Of a stretch of 15,736 nt of DNA, positions 9,301 to 14,313 are shown in pieces; the first letter of the stretch is position 1, and every line of letters starts with the position of its first letter. The notes under the pieces are model-generated. The model saw only the letters and a list, made by a program, of their open reading frames with translations. It was not told the DNA's origin and made no database searches. A program made the position numbers and the translations under genes. This DNA comes from an uncultured Lachnospiraceae bacterium (GTDB lineage: Bacteria > Bacillota > Clostridia > Lachnospirales > Lachnospiraceae), in assembly GCA_910577065.1 (NCBI GenBank), contig CAJTLD010000065.1, forward strand, positions 1 through 15,736. The letters are read 5' to 3'.

Positions 9301-9536
9301 CCCAGGTAACGATCGGGGCAAATGTACAGACCATTGGAAAATCAGCGTTTGAAGGCTGCAAAAAAATCAAAAAAATTACCATCCAGTCTACGAATCTAAA
9401 AAGCGTCGGAAAAAAGGCAATCAAAGGCATTGACAAAAAATGCACGATCCGCGTGCCAAAGAAAAAAATTCAGACTTATAAGAAACTTTTTCAGGGAAAA
9501 GGATTCCAGACAACGATGAAGATCGTTAAGAAATAA
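6387..9536 (+). CDS. Secreted multidomain GH33 sialidase with LRR_5 tail
   Basis: An exo-sialidase (neuraminidase) expected to cut terminal sialic acids from host glycans outside the cell. Residues 1-27 form a signal peptide (KR, hydrophobic core, AVKA cleavage). The catalytic propeller spans about 40-450: RIP motif R54-I55-P56; Asp boxes at 90-97, 240-246, 299-306 and 340-347. By spacing, the catalytic set would be Arg54, Asp79 (acid), Glu318 (SEAAVVE), Arg333, Arg388 and nucleophile Tyr420 (YSCL). Residues about 140-236 form an insertion between the first two Asp boxes, placed like the extra domain of NanI-type large sialidases. Then come beta-rich, Ig-like or Big-like modules (450-650), a segment of unknown fold (650-785), a helical FIVAR-like stretch (815-882), a Pro-rich linker (884-906) and an LRR_5/BspA-like, Lys-rich end (910-1049). 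There is no LPXTG, so attachment is non-covalent or absent. Confidence 0.94.
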   Translation: MKATKRMFAFLLAATMTLTGLPAAVKAETGVKPEDGTTIGQPFPSGTGGSQNFRIPGIVTLNDGTLIAACDARWDHGGDACGLDTIVSRSTDNGKTWNYTFANYLGDNGNKYAPNSTAFIDPAITTDGETIYMIADVWPGGYAINTAPDSPIPGENGLDAEGNLRLSADNRSTYAYHLQKADEDSGSYYTIVENETGNTVDDYTIDAYFNITGNGIESNLFYSDSPYLVYPTDYLYLTTSKDGATWSVPVLLNLKKEAEQSFLVGPGRGIVTSSGRIVFTAYEFSSHLGGDRNSCCFYSDDQGETWTRGQSVKDITSEAAVVEADNKLYMFTRHGGYYVSEDEGETWSDRKDPGISYCLSCELSAITYSKKIDGKTAIILSAPSATSRAAGKLFIGLVQNDGSISWDYSYSVNGDAYYAYSCLTELNDGSIGLLYESAGTAITYTNIPIQKAAPGAFVGNIWCTDTSGSIVASVDMKSQSTVTLQAYSAGQSAGLKAVCDSEFITAALSGNKLTIRSSSITSGMERAAVTLTDNNNTMKLNINVTDAQQYEIVDLRMGDAYTIAGYNGESFSGVDTSVIKVTKGSESLKIEALSEGKTSVKLGSKEYFFVVKNDEVDLKLEIGESVTVPGAALMQGEDSRIVSTTPNSYPYEPITEIADEGEYLIGTASHIVTDNESAAGDPVGRAMQAADFYSGDLTEHLWTFLEETDGYTVQNKDGQYLSFNGSAVQLSDSPQTLSVTPKNSGFSVSYNGQYLNNYGNSNQKAAGYSEDNNTWILYQQAGSHTFTGLLEGRDDIIVSGTTYHITVGNPIPVDVEQALTALKQTISAADLLFANLSPYTDASVSVFKAAYNHAKNVLATPKSQTAASVNAARSQLEQAMKLEPKPADNNPMPPAPQPQAPELPAAGSTRSDKNATYKVISSKTSGGTVSYVKPKKKSAKTATIPASIQINGLTYKVTAIEKNALKGCQKLTQVTIGANVQTIGKSAFEGCKKIKKITIQSTNLKSVGKKAIKGIDKKCTIRVPKKKIQTYKKLFQGKGFQTTMKIVKK

Positions 9537-9544
9537 CCGGTTTT

Positions 9545-9578
9545 AATGGGGCTATCTATTTCCCGATAGCCCCATTTT
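9545..9578 (+). terminator. Rho-independent terminator of the sialidase gene
   Basis: A 12-bp perfect stem (9545-9556 with 9565-9576), 8-nt loop, then a short T stretch, starting nine bases after the sialidase stop. It separates sialidase transcription from the DUF1349 gene. Confidence 0.85.
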
Positions 9579-9626
9579 CACCGTTATACCTTCATAATAG
9601 AAATTACAGTTTCCGGAGGCAGTCAT

Positions 9627-10229
9627 ATGAATTTTGATATAAACAAACTAAAATGGACAAGAAAACCTGCAAATTACACGATATCGGATGAGAAAATTGA
9701 GATCGCAACAAATCCTCACACAGATTTATGGCAGAGAACATACTATCATTTCAGAAACGACAATGCGCCTGTTTTGCAGATGCAAACAGATGAAAAATTC
9801 TTTTCCTTTACAGTGAAAACAGAATTTGAAAGCAAGCATAGATTTGACCAATGTGGGATTGTGATGTACCTTGACAGTGAAAATTGGCTGAAAGGTTCGA
9901 TAGAATACGAAAATGAAAAATTTCAGCATCTTGGATGCGTTGTCACAAACAACGGCTATTCCGACTGGTCAACAACAGAAATAAGCGCTTCTGTAAAGTC
10001 CATGTGGTATAGATTCAGCCGTAGGGAAGACGACTATTGCATTGCGTGTTCTGAAGATGGCGTTACGTTTCGGCAGATGCGCGTATGTCATATGTGGAAC
10101 GGCAACGGAACAATACAATTTGGAATTTATGCATGTAGCCCCGAAGAATCCTCTTTTAAAGCTGCGTTTACCAACATGGAAATAACGGAATGTAAATGGC
10201 CTGCCCATAACGGACAACAGCCGGGCTAG
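9627..10229 (+). CDS. DUF1349 domain protein (concanavalin-like fold)
   Basis: A 200-residue protein without signal peptide or membrane segment. The pattern fits the DUF1349 family, a beta-sandwich of concanavalin/LamG type: WTRKPANYTI at the start, the TDLWQRTYY region, DQCGIVMYLDSENWLKGSIEYE (about 74-95), and GTIQFGIYACSP near the C-terminus. Family members have no firmly established reaction, and some are described as carbohydrate-binding-like. It has a good ribosome binding site, GGAGG at 9615-9619, 7 nt before the ATG. The sialidase terminator lies upstream, so it is probably expressed separately; I could not place a convincing promoter. GC content is lower than in the sialidase, and it starts the run of small accessory genes. 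Confidence 0.75.
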   Translation: MNFDINKLKWTRKPANYTISDEKIEIATNPHTDLWQRTYYHFRNDNAPVLQMQTDEKFFSFTVKTEFESKHRFDQCGIVMYLDSENWLKGSIEYENEKFQHLGCVVTNNGYSDWSTTEISASVKSMWYRFSRREDDYCIACSEDGVTFRQMRVCHMWNGNGTIQFGIYACSPEESSFKAAFTNMEITECKWPAHNGQQPG

Positions 10230-10260
10230 GAATGTCAATTTCTAGGTTTTAAGAGGGAAT

Positions 10261-10617
10261 ATGGAAAAATATACTTATATCAATTTAAGACAAAGACCCC
10301 AATTAAAAGAACTGGCAGCCGCATGGTTTCACTCAAAATGGAACGTTCCGCAGGAAGCCTATCTTGAGCGTATCAACGCTTACCTCAATCTTGAGACAGA
10401 ATACAGCTGGTATCTTTGTCTGCACGGGAAGAAAATTGCCGGCGGTGTTGGAGTGATCGAAAATGATTTTCACAACAGAAAAGACCTCGCGCCGAATGTC
10501 TGTGCGTTATATACAGAACAGGAATATTCAGACAGGCGCCCGCGCCAAACCCCGACCGCAAGCTTATCAGAGGTACTATATGCGGCGTGCGTGTGGAAAA
10601 CATTGAAGATCCTTTGA
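10261..10617 (+). pseudogene. GNAT N-acetyltransferase, C-terminally truncated
   Basis: The first roughly 89 codons match a Clostridia GNAT subfamily: start MEKYTYINLR, AAAWFHSKWNVPQEAY, TEYSWYLCL, GGVGVIENDFHNRKDLAPNVCALYTEQEY. Family proteins then continue with the acetyl-CoA pyrophosphate-binding loop (RxxGIAGRLL type) and about 55 more residues ending in YERYGW and a beta strand. Here similarity stops near 10527 and the frame runs 30 unrelated codons to a stop at 10617. Without motif A the protein cannot be expected to bind acetyl-CoA. The sequence after the break is the coding tail of another gene in a different frame, so this looks like a deletion that fused two genes. Only a weak ribosome binding site (AAGAGGGAAT) precedes the ATG. 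Confidence 0.8.
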
Positions 10618-10700
10618 TGCAGGAGATCCGATATCTTGATAAGTTAGTGGATGAACTGGCAAAGGGTAAAAAAATGGAACAAATATTGAGACAACAGTGA
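10530..10700 (+). pseudogene. Orphan C-terminal tail of an unidentified gene
   Basis: In the frame ending at the TGA of 10698-10700, about 56 codons read as ordinary protein: GTICGVRVENIEDPLMQ, then a charged amphipathic helix YLDKLVDELAKGKKMEQIL at the end. The frame has no start of its own and begins where the GNAT similarity breaks off. I cannot name the parent family with confidence; the layout resembles the end of a small alpha/beta enzyme. I infer that a deletion removed the end of the GNAT gene and the start of this one. Confidence 0.55.
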
Positions 10701-10733
10701 CATTGTAACGACCGATTCATAAGGAGTGATATT

Positions 10734-11414
10734 ATGGAACTGAAATTCAGCGCAATGATACTTCAAAATAAAGATATGGATGCCGCTTATGTAGAAGTCC
10801 CTTATGACATCAAAAAAATTTTTGGTAAAGGCCGCCTGCTGGTAAACGCCTCTTTTGACGACATCCCATACAGAGGGCAGGTAGTAAAAATGGGCGCCCC
10901 CTGTTACATCATTGGCATTACCAAACAGATCCGCCGGCAGATTGGCAAAAATTTTGGCGATATTGTTGAAGTTATATTACAAGAAAGAGACAGCGGGACG
11001 CCATCCATGTGGAAATGCCCGAAATGCGGAAGGGAATTTAAGAAAAACGGGCAGAGCCATTTCTGTGGAGAAAAGCCCAAAACGATTGATGAATATATCC
11101 TGGGCCAGGATGAGGAAAAACAAAAAGATCTGCAGTATATCCGCCAGATCCTGCACCGGGCATTACCGGAGGCGGAAGAACGTATCTCATGGAGTATGCC
11201 AACTTATTGGAAAAAGCATAATATCCTTCATTTTGCCGCTTCAAAAAAACATATCGGACTGTATCCGGGTCCTGAGGCCGTAATTCATTTTTCGGAAGAA
11301 CTTCAGGGTTACCAAACCGAAAAGGGGACTATCCGTATCCCTTATGGCAAGATTGACGCCGTATTGATTGAGCAAATTGCAAAGTGGTGCTGGCAGACCG
11401 GGAATCATGCGTAA
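10734..11414 (+). CDS. DUF1905 - zinc knuckle - DUF1801 protein
   Basis: A 226-residue protein of three parts. Residues 1-82 match DUF1905 (MELKFSAMILQNKDMDAAYVEVP, YRGQVVKMG, GITKQIRRQIGKNFGD). Residues 95-111 form a small CxxC...HxC knuckle (Cys95, Cys98, His109, Cys111) that could bind zinc. Residues about 115-222 match DUF1801, the YdhG/YjhQ-like fold sometimes called an iron chaperone or frataxin-like domain (EEKQKDLQYIRQILHRALP, ISWSMPTYW, IGLYPGPEAVIHF, TIRIPYGKI). Neither domain has a proven reaction. There is no signal peptide. The ribosome binding site AAGGAG (10721-10726) lies 7 nt before the ATG. It is the only clearly intact gene between the two decayed loci on either side. Confidence 0.8.
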   Translation: MELKFSAMILQNKDMDAAYVEVPYDIKKIFGKGRLLVNASFDDIPYRGQVVKMGAPCYIIGITKQIRRQIGKNFGDIVEVILQERDSGTPSMWKCPKCGREFKKNGQSHFCGEKPKTIDEYILGQDEEKQKDLQYIRQILHRALPEAEERISWSMPTYWKKHNILHFAASKKHIGLYPGPEAVIHFSEELQGYQTEKGTIRIPYGKIDAVLIEQIAKWCWQTGNHA

Positions 11415-11427
11415 CCATTAACTGCCG

Positions 11428-11499
11428 ATGAGAAAAATCAGTTTATTTATTGCAATGAGCCTTGATGGATATACAGCAGACAATAAGGGCGGTGTTGGT
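11428..11499 (+). pseudogene. N-terminal fragment of RibD-type dihydrofolate reductase family gene
   Basis: The ATG at 11428 opens with MRKISLFIAMSLDGY followed by TADNKGGVG, the hallmark start of the RibD_C/DHFR-like reductases (usually IADxxGGVDWL and about 170-190 residues). Similarity stops after 23-24 codons at 11496-11499. The frame then runs to a TAA at 11599-11601, but this extension is the antisense of IS3 transposase sequence. No clear ribosome binding site precedes it. It begins 13 nt after the stop of the DUF1905/DUF1801 gene. Confidence 0.75.
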
Positions 11500-11580
11500 T
11501 TCCACGGCCTGTATGTTAAACAGGTCAACAAGTACACATATGTAACTCCATTGCGTTCCCACTCTTACGACAGCCTACAA
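11498..11580 (-). mobile_element. Remnant of an IS3-family transposase OrfB
   Basis: On the minus strand, 11571-11515 encode VVRVGTQWSYICVLVDLFN, the segment after the first catalytic Asp in IS150-like IS3 OrfB proteins (compare VRVLTDWNYIGILVDLYN in the copy at 12418-12840). Shifted by two bases, 11515-11498 reads HTGRGN, close to the HTDRGN motif normally some 45 residues later, with the catalytic Asp changed to Gly. So about 40 codons seem deleted between them. No inverted repeats are visible here. Confidence 0.65.
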
Positions 11581-11781
11581 GTAATCTATATCCATGAGTA
11601 AGTTTCCAAAAGCAAGTACAAAAAAATCCCATTGCCTTATAGAAAAGAAATGGAACAATTTCTTAGATTTGTTGCGCATCCTTAGAATACCAAACCCATA
11701 GTTTTAAACCTCCTTTTGTCCGTTTAGGTTATAATAGCGTATATTGTGTGGTTGTCAATTTTATTACAAATCTGTCAATCA
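11572..11781. other. Decayed intergenic stretch with orphan promoter and ribosome binding site
   Basis: No intact gene. On the plus strand, after the TAA at 11599, 11602-11685 stays open and reads VSKSKYKKIPLPYRKEMEQF and on; on the minus strand the same DNA reads MRNKSKKLFHFF from 11678. I cannot tell which, if either, was coding. A strong ribosome binding site (CCTCC at 11709-11713, minus strand GGAGG) precedes an ATG at 11697-11699 whose frame stops after five codons (MGLVF). Confidence 0.4.
11731..11758 (-). promoter_or_regulatory. Orphan promoter in decayed region
   Basis: On the minus strand, a perfect TTGACA (11753-11758), 16-nt spacer, and TATTAT (11731-11736). It points at the ribosome binding site at 11709-11713, but no intact gene follows. 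The plus-strand text around the -35 (11747-11758, TGTGGTTGTCAA) is one base shorter than, and otherwise the same as, the IS end at 12398-12410. Confidence 0.45.
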
Positions 11782-12327
11782 TCACAATTCCAATCTCATA
11801 GAAATGACTTCCTGAAATCCGGCTATTCGGGAGCGAAACCCTTTGGGATTTCTTCCACACTCGACAAATCCAGCCTGTTCATACATAGAGACTGCCCTTT
11901 CGTTTTCAGCAACTACTTTAAGTTCAAGCTGGCTATATCCCGCTGCTTTAGCACATTCGATACATGAAGCCAACAAAACTTTACCAATTCCAAGCCCCCA
12001 ATACTTTTTCACAACACTGATGCCAAATTCTGCCCGATGTCGTACCTTATACTTTGTACCGATTGCCTCGATTCCTGCTGTTCCTGCAATGACGCCGTCA
12101 ACTATGGCAAGCAGTTCAATCTCCCTTTCACTCTCAGCCTTTTCTTTCAGGAACTGGCTTTCCTGTACGGCATTAAAACTGTTTTCATCTGGATATATAA
12201 GCAAATAATCGGTTTCACTATGTGTCAGATTGAAATTATCCAATACAAGCTGACCATCGCTTTCTGTTCCATTCCTCAAACAACATTCCATTCCATTACT
12301 TAATGTTATTGTTTTCTTATATCTCAT
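11782..12327 (-). CDS. GNAT-family N-acetyltransferase (RimI-like fold)
   Basis: A 181-residue acetyltransferase that should transfer acetyl from acetyl-CoA to an amine; substrate unknown. Core motifs: ELLAIVDGVIAGTAGI (71-86), EFGISVVKKYWGLGIGKVLL (100-119) with the acetyl-CoA loop YWGLGIGKVLL, then the C-terminal signature NERAVSMYEQAGFVECG (142-158) with conserved Asn, Tyr and Gly-Phe. I chose the ATG at 12325-12327 because GGAGGG (12334-12339) lies 6 nt upstream. The frame is open 15 codons further, to 12372, but without such a site. Its apparent promoter takes the -35 box from the end of the neighbouring IS remnant. Unlike the truncated GNAT at 10261 it looks complete, and the two are not close relatives by eye. 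Confidence 0.88.
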   Translation of the reverse strand: MRYKKTITLSNGMECCLRNGTESDGQLVLDNFNLTHSETDYLLIYPDENSFNAVQESQFLKEKAESEREIELLAIVDGVIAGTAGIEAIGTKYKVRHRAEFGISVVKKYWGLGIGKVLLASCIECAKAAGYSQLELKVVAENERAVSMYEQAGFVECGRNPKGFRSRIAGFQEVISMRLEL

Positions 12328-12381
12328 GACTGTCCCTCCACTGACAACCGCCCTTAAAGTCAGCTTCTTCATCTATGCAAT

Positions 12382-12410
12382 ATCCTAAGCAGAAAAATGT
12401 GGATTGTCAA
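12382..12410 (-). promoter_or_regulatory. Hybrid promoter of the GNAT gene, -35 from IS end
   Basis: On the minus strand, a perfect TTGACA (12405-12410) lies inside the IS terminal sequence, followed by a 17-nt spacer across the IS boundary (12398) and TAGGAT (12382-12387), four of six matches, in host sequence. Transcription would start near 12375, about 48 nt upstream of the GNAT ATG. Confidence 0.55.
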
Positions 12411-12417
12411 CACTTTT

Positions 12418-12840
12418 TTAGACAACTTTTTTAAGGTTGTTTTCCCTCAAATCTGCAAATGTTTCATTCCATGCAAATTCTGTTTTTATGATTTTAAATG
12501 TCGCTTCTGCTGCGGCATTATCATAGGGACATCCTTTCTGGCTCAAGGAGCATTCTGTATCAAACGCCTCCAGAAGTTCTTCGATTGTCTGGTTTTTGAA
12601 TTCGTTTCCACGGTCTGTATGGAACAAGCGGATATCCGCAAGGGTTCCTTCCACACGTTGGAATACTTTTTTTACAAGTTCCGCCGTTTTATGCTCTCCG
12701 GCACTATAACCTGTGATTTCCTTATTATAAAGATCTACAAGGATACCTATGTAATTCCAGTCTGTTAAAACCCTTACACAAGTTAAATCGCTTATTACAA
12801 CAATCCCTGTATTTTCTTCCCTAAAGCGTGTTTGGCTAAA
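12418..12840 (-). pseudogene. IS3-family transposase OrfB fragment
   Basis: About 140 codons of the DDE integrase core. They run from FSQTRFREENTGIVVISDLT (first catalytic Asp in SDLT) through WNYIGILVDLYNKEITGYSAG and LFHTDRGNEFKNQ (second Asp) to CPYDNAAAEATFKIIKTE (catalytic Glu), ending NETFADLR before nine or so unrelated codons and a TAA at 12418. All three catalytic acids are present. The N-terminal helix-turn-helix half and the C-terminal YNNxRIH segment are missing. An internal GTG at 12652-12654 could give a 78-residue piece, but I do not take it as a real gene. Confidence 0.8.
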
Positions 12841-13118
12841 ACCCGCCTTTGGTGTAAAATATCATTCTCCATTTTCAGCTGCTGCACTTCCTCACGCAGC
12901 TTTAAGAGTTCTTGCTGTTCTGGCGTGCGTTTGTCTTTTTCATGGAATGAGCCGGAATTTTCCGCCTGTTTTACCCATTTATCAAACAAGGAATGGGCGA
13001 TATCGTATTCCCGGCAGATATCACATCTTCGTTTGCCGGAATGGTATAAATCTACCAGCTGCCTCTTAAATTCATCTGTATATTTACAAGGTTTTCTTTT
13101 CTATTTTGTTTCGGTCAT
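12795..13118 (-). pseudogene. IS3-family transposase OrfA remnant with early stop
   Basis: The frame opens with MTETK at 13118 and hits TAG at 13101-13103. It then reads KRKPCKYTDEFKRQLVDLYH, RRCDICREYDIAHSLFDKWV and KLREEVQQLKMENDIL. This is the helix-turn-helix plus leucine-zipper layout of IS3 OrfA, about 90 codons. After MENDIL the expected short end is replaced by HQRRVLAKHALGKKIQGLL, which overlaps the start of the orfB fragment in another frame and marks the internal deletion junction. Confidence 0.8.
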
Positions 13119-13496
13119 ATTGGCTGCTCCTTTGCCATTACGGATAATCTGGGCGTATGCATTCCCCCACAGGAGCAAATGCGTCATCAGTGTCTCTCTG
13201 AATACAAAGGAAGTCATTTCCGGATTCGGCTCATCATGGAGCAAAAAATAAAGCGGATGCTTTACCGCCTTTTCCTTACCACCATCTACGTTGTATTTAT
13301 AAACATGAAGCGGAAGACTCGCCACTGCTTCCGATAAGATACGCACACAGGAATACACCGCTGTCATCTGCATGGCTGAACGCTCCTTGACGTTCTTGCC
13401 GCTGGAACTGCCGCCGATAAAGAATCGGCACGCACTGCCAGATGTTGCATTCTGTGGCTTATCCCTTGATTTAAAAATTCCTGATAAAATTCCCAT
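13119..13496 (-). pseudogene. HK97-family phage portal protein, truncated by IS
   Basis: About 121 residues of a portal protein, the ring at the DNA entry vertex of tailed-phage heads. Hallmarks are MGILSGIFKSRDKP at the start, SAMQMTAVYSCVRILSEAVA, SLPLHVYKY, HPLYFLLHDEPNPEMTSF and LMTHLLLWGNAYAQIIRNGKG. Intact members have about 400 residues. Here the gene runs into the IS3 remnant and stops at 13101. The ATG at 13494-13496 is preceded by AAGGAGG at 10 nt spacing; a GTG three codons earlier lies only 4 nt from the site and is less likely. In tailed phages the portal follows TerL, as here, apart from the inserted toxin-antitoxin pair. Confidence 0.88.
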
Positions 13497-13526
13497 AATC
13501 ACCAATCCTCCTTAAAAATGGGCATA

Positions 13527-13557
13527 AGAAAAGCACCTACCATTTCCGATAAGTGCT
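13527..13557 (-). terminator. Rho-independent terminator after the toxin-antitoxin operon
   Basis: On the minus strand a 10-bp stem (13548-13557 with 13532-13541, two G-U pairs) and 6-nt loop is followed by TTTTCTT. It begins 12 nt after the toxin stop codon and lies before the portal start, so it would insulate portal expression from the toxin-antitoxin promoter. Confidence 0.7.
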
Positions 13558-13569
13558 CCCATACTTTTA

Positions 13570-13896
13570 TTATTCGATTGTTTCGCTCAACTGTCTTTTT
13601 ACATCCCTGCCACCATACATGATGCGGATAATATTTACAACACTTGTTGTTTCATCTGGCAGATAAAATATCAAATAATTATCTACTGGCAGAAAACGTA
13701 ATCCCTGGCTATACCAAGGTTCTTCTTCATAACGAGTGTAGCGCATCGGCATCTGTTCAAGGGAACGTGCTGCTTTCATGATCCTGTCTACCTGACCGGA
13801 AGTAATCTCCGGAACCAAAAGTTCATAAGCTATATATTCATAGATGTCCCTTAAATCCTGTCTGGCCTCAGCAGTATAAACCACGTCATAAATCAT
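13570..13896 (-). CDS. RelE/ParE-family toxin
   Basis: A 108-residue type II toxin of the RelE/ParE fold, the second gene of a toxin-antitoxin pair. Features are YDVVYTAEARQDLRDIYEYIA at the start (the ParE-like helical opening), MPMRYTRYEEEPW in the middle, and LRFLPVDNYLIFYLPDE...VVNIIRIMYGGRD near the end. These fit the central beta sheet and C-terminal strand that form the active surface. RelE-type members cut mRNA on the ribosome and ParE-type members poison gyrase; the sequence alone does not settle which. Its ATG overlaps the antitoxin stop by four bases (ATGA), which implies translational coupling. A terminator follows. No frameshift or missing segment is visible. Confidence 0.9.
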   Translation of the reverse strand: MIYDVVYTAEARQDLRDIYEYIAYELLVPEITSGQVDRIMKAARSLEQMPMRYTRYEEEPWYSQGLRFLPVDNYLIFYLPDETTSVVNIIRIMYGGRDVKRQLSETIE

Positions 13897-14198
13897 AAGC
13901 CGAAATCTCTTTTCATTTCAGCTTCAATGGCATCTGCTGAGTAAACTCTGCCAGCCTTTACATCAGCCATACCTTTTCCAATCTCTTTATCAAACTGCTC
14001 TTTTGTAAGAGAATCATATGCCAATGGCTCGGTTCTTGGTAATTTCATTTCAAATGGAATCCCTTTTTGCAATACAATCTGTCTTAAAAACATGCCTACT
14101 GCATTTGACATCGGAATCCCTAACTGGTCTAATACGCTTTCTGCCTGTTCTTTGATTTCAGGCTCAACACGTGCGAATACATTTGCTGTTCTTGCCAT
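13893..14198 (-). CDS. RelB/DinJ-family antitoxin
   Basis: A 101-residue antitoxin. The N-terminus MARTANVFARVEPEIKEQAESVLDQLGIPMSNAVGMFLRQIVLQKGIPFEM is the ribbon-helix-helix DNA-binding domain of RelB/DinJ. The charged C-terminal half would wrap the toxin. It should neutralise the partner and repress the shared promoter. I chose the ATG at 14196-14198, preceded by GGAGG (14207-14211) at 8 nt; the frame is open to 14264 but would cross the promoter. A promoter and an overlapping palindrome lie just upstream. Confidence 0.92.
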   Translation of the reverse strand: MARTANVFARVEPEIKEQAESVLDQLGIPMSNAVGMFLRQIVLQKGIPFEMKLPRTEPLAYDSLTKEQFDKEIGKGMADVKAGRVYSADAIEAEMKRDFGL

Positions 14199-14220
14199 AA
14201 TCCTCGCCTCCTTCAACTGT

Positions 14221-14249
14221 ATCTTATCACAAATTCTTGCGAATTGCAA
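14221..14249 (-). promoter_or_regulatory. Toxin-antitoxin promoter with overlapping operator
   Basis: On the minus strand, TTGCAA (14244-14249), 17-nt spacer and TAAGAT (14221-14226) with an extended -10 TG. The palindrome TTGC-N5-GCAA at 14237-14249 covers the -35 box, a good place for RelB autorepression. A wider CTTGCG...CGCAAG repeat overlaps it. Confidence 0.65.
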
Positions 14250-14289
14250 TCTATCCGCAAGCACTTTATAACTATATTATATTTTGTAC

Positions 14290-14302
14290 TTCAACAGTTG
14301 AA
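14290..14302. repeat. 13-bp palindrome upstream of the toxin-antitoxin promoter
   Basis: TTCAAC-A-GTTGAA is a perfect palindrome between the terL stop and the toxin-antitoxin promoter. A related half-site, TTCAACTGT, lies at 14212-14220 in the antitoxin leader. The two sites flank the promoter, so they could be binding sites, but no factor can be named. Confidence 0.4.
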
Positions 14303-14313
14303 TCTATGCCTGA

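Larger units (their letters stand above)
12398..13125 (-). mobile_element. Internally deleted IS3-family (IS150-like) element
   Basis: An IS3-type element reading right to left. Its lower-coordinate end is likely the TG at 12398; from there the plus strand runs TGTGGATTGTCAACACTTTT, typical of IS3-family terminal repeats. The matching repeat is absent at the other end, where the orfA start runs straight into portal coding sequence near 13120. Three lesions are visible: loss of the right-hand repeat, a deletion fusing orfA to the middle of orfB near 12840-12870, and loss of the last 30 or so orfB codons next to the terminal repeat. It therefore cannot transpose by itself. Confidence 0.75.

Noticed and set aside
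11500..11601. Plus-strand continuation of the reductase fragment as a real protein
   Set aside because: Its complement encodes a recognisable IS3 OrfB segment, so the plus-strand translation is the shadow.
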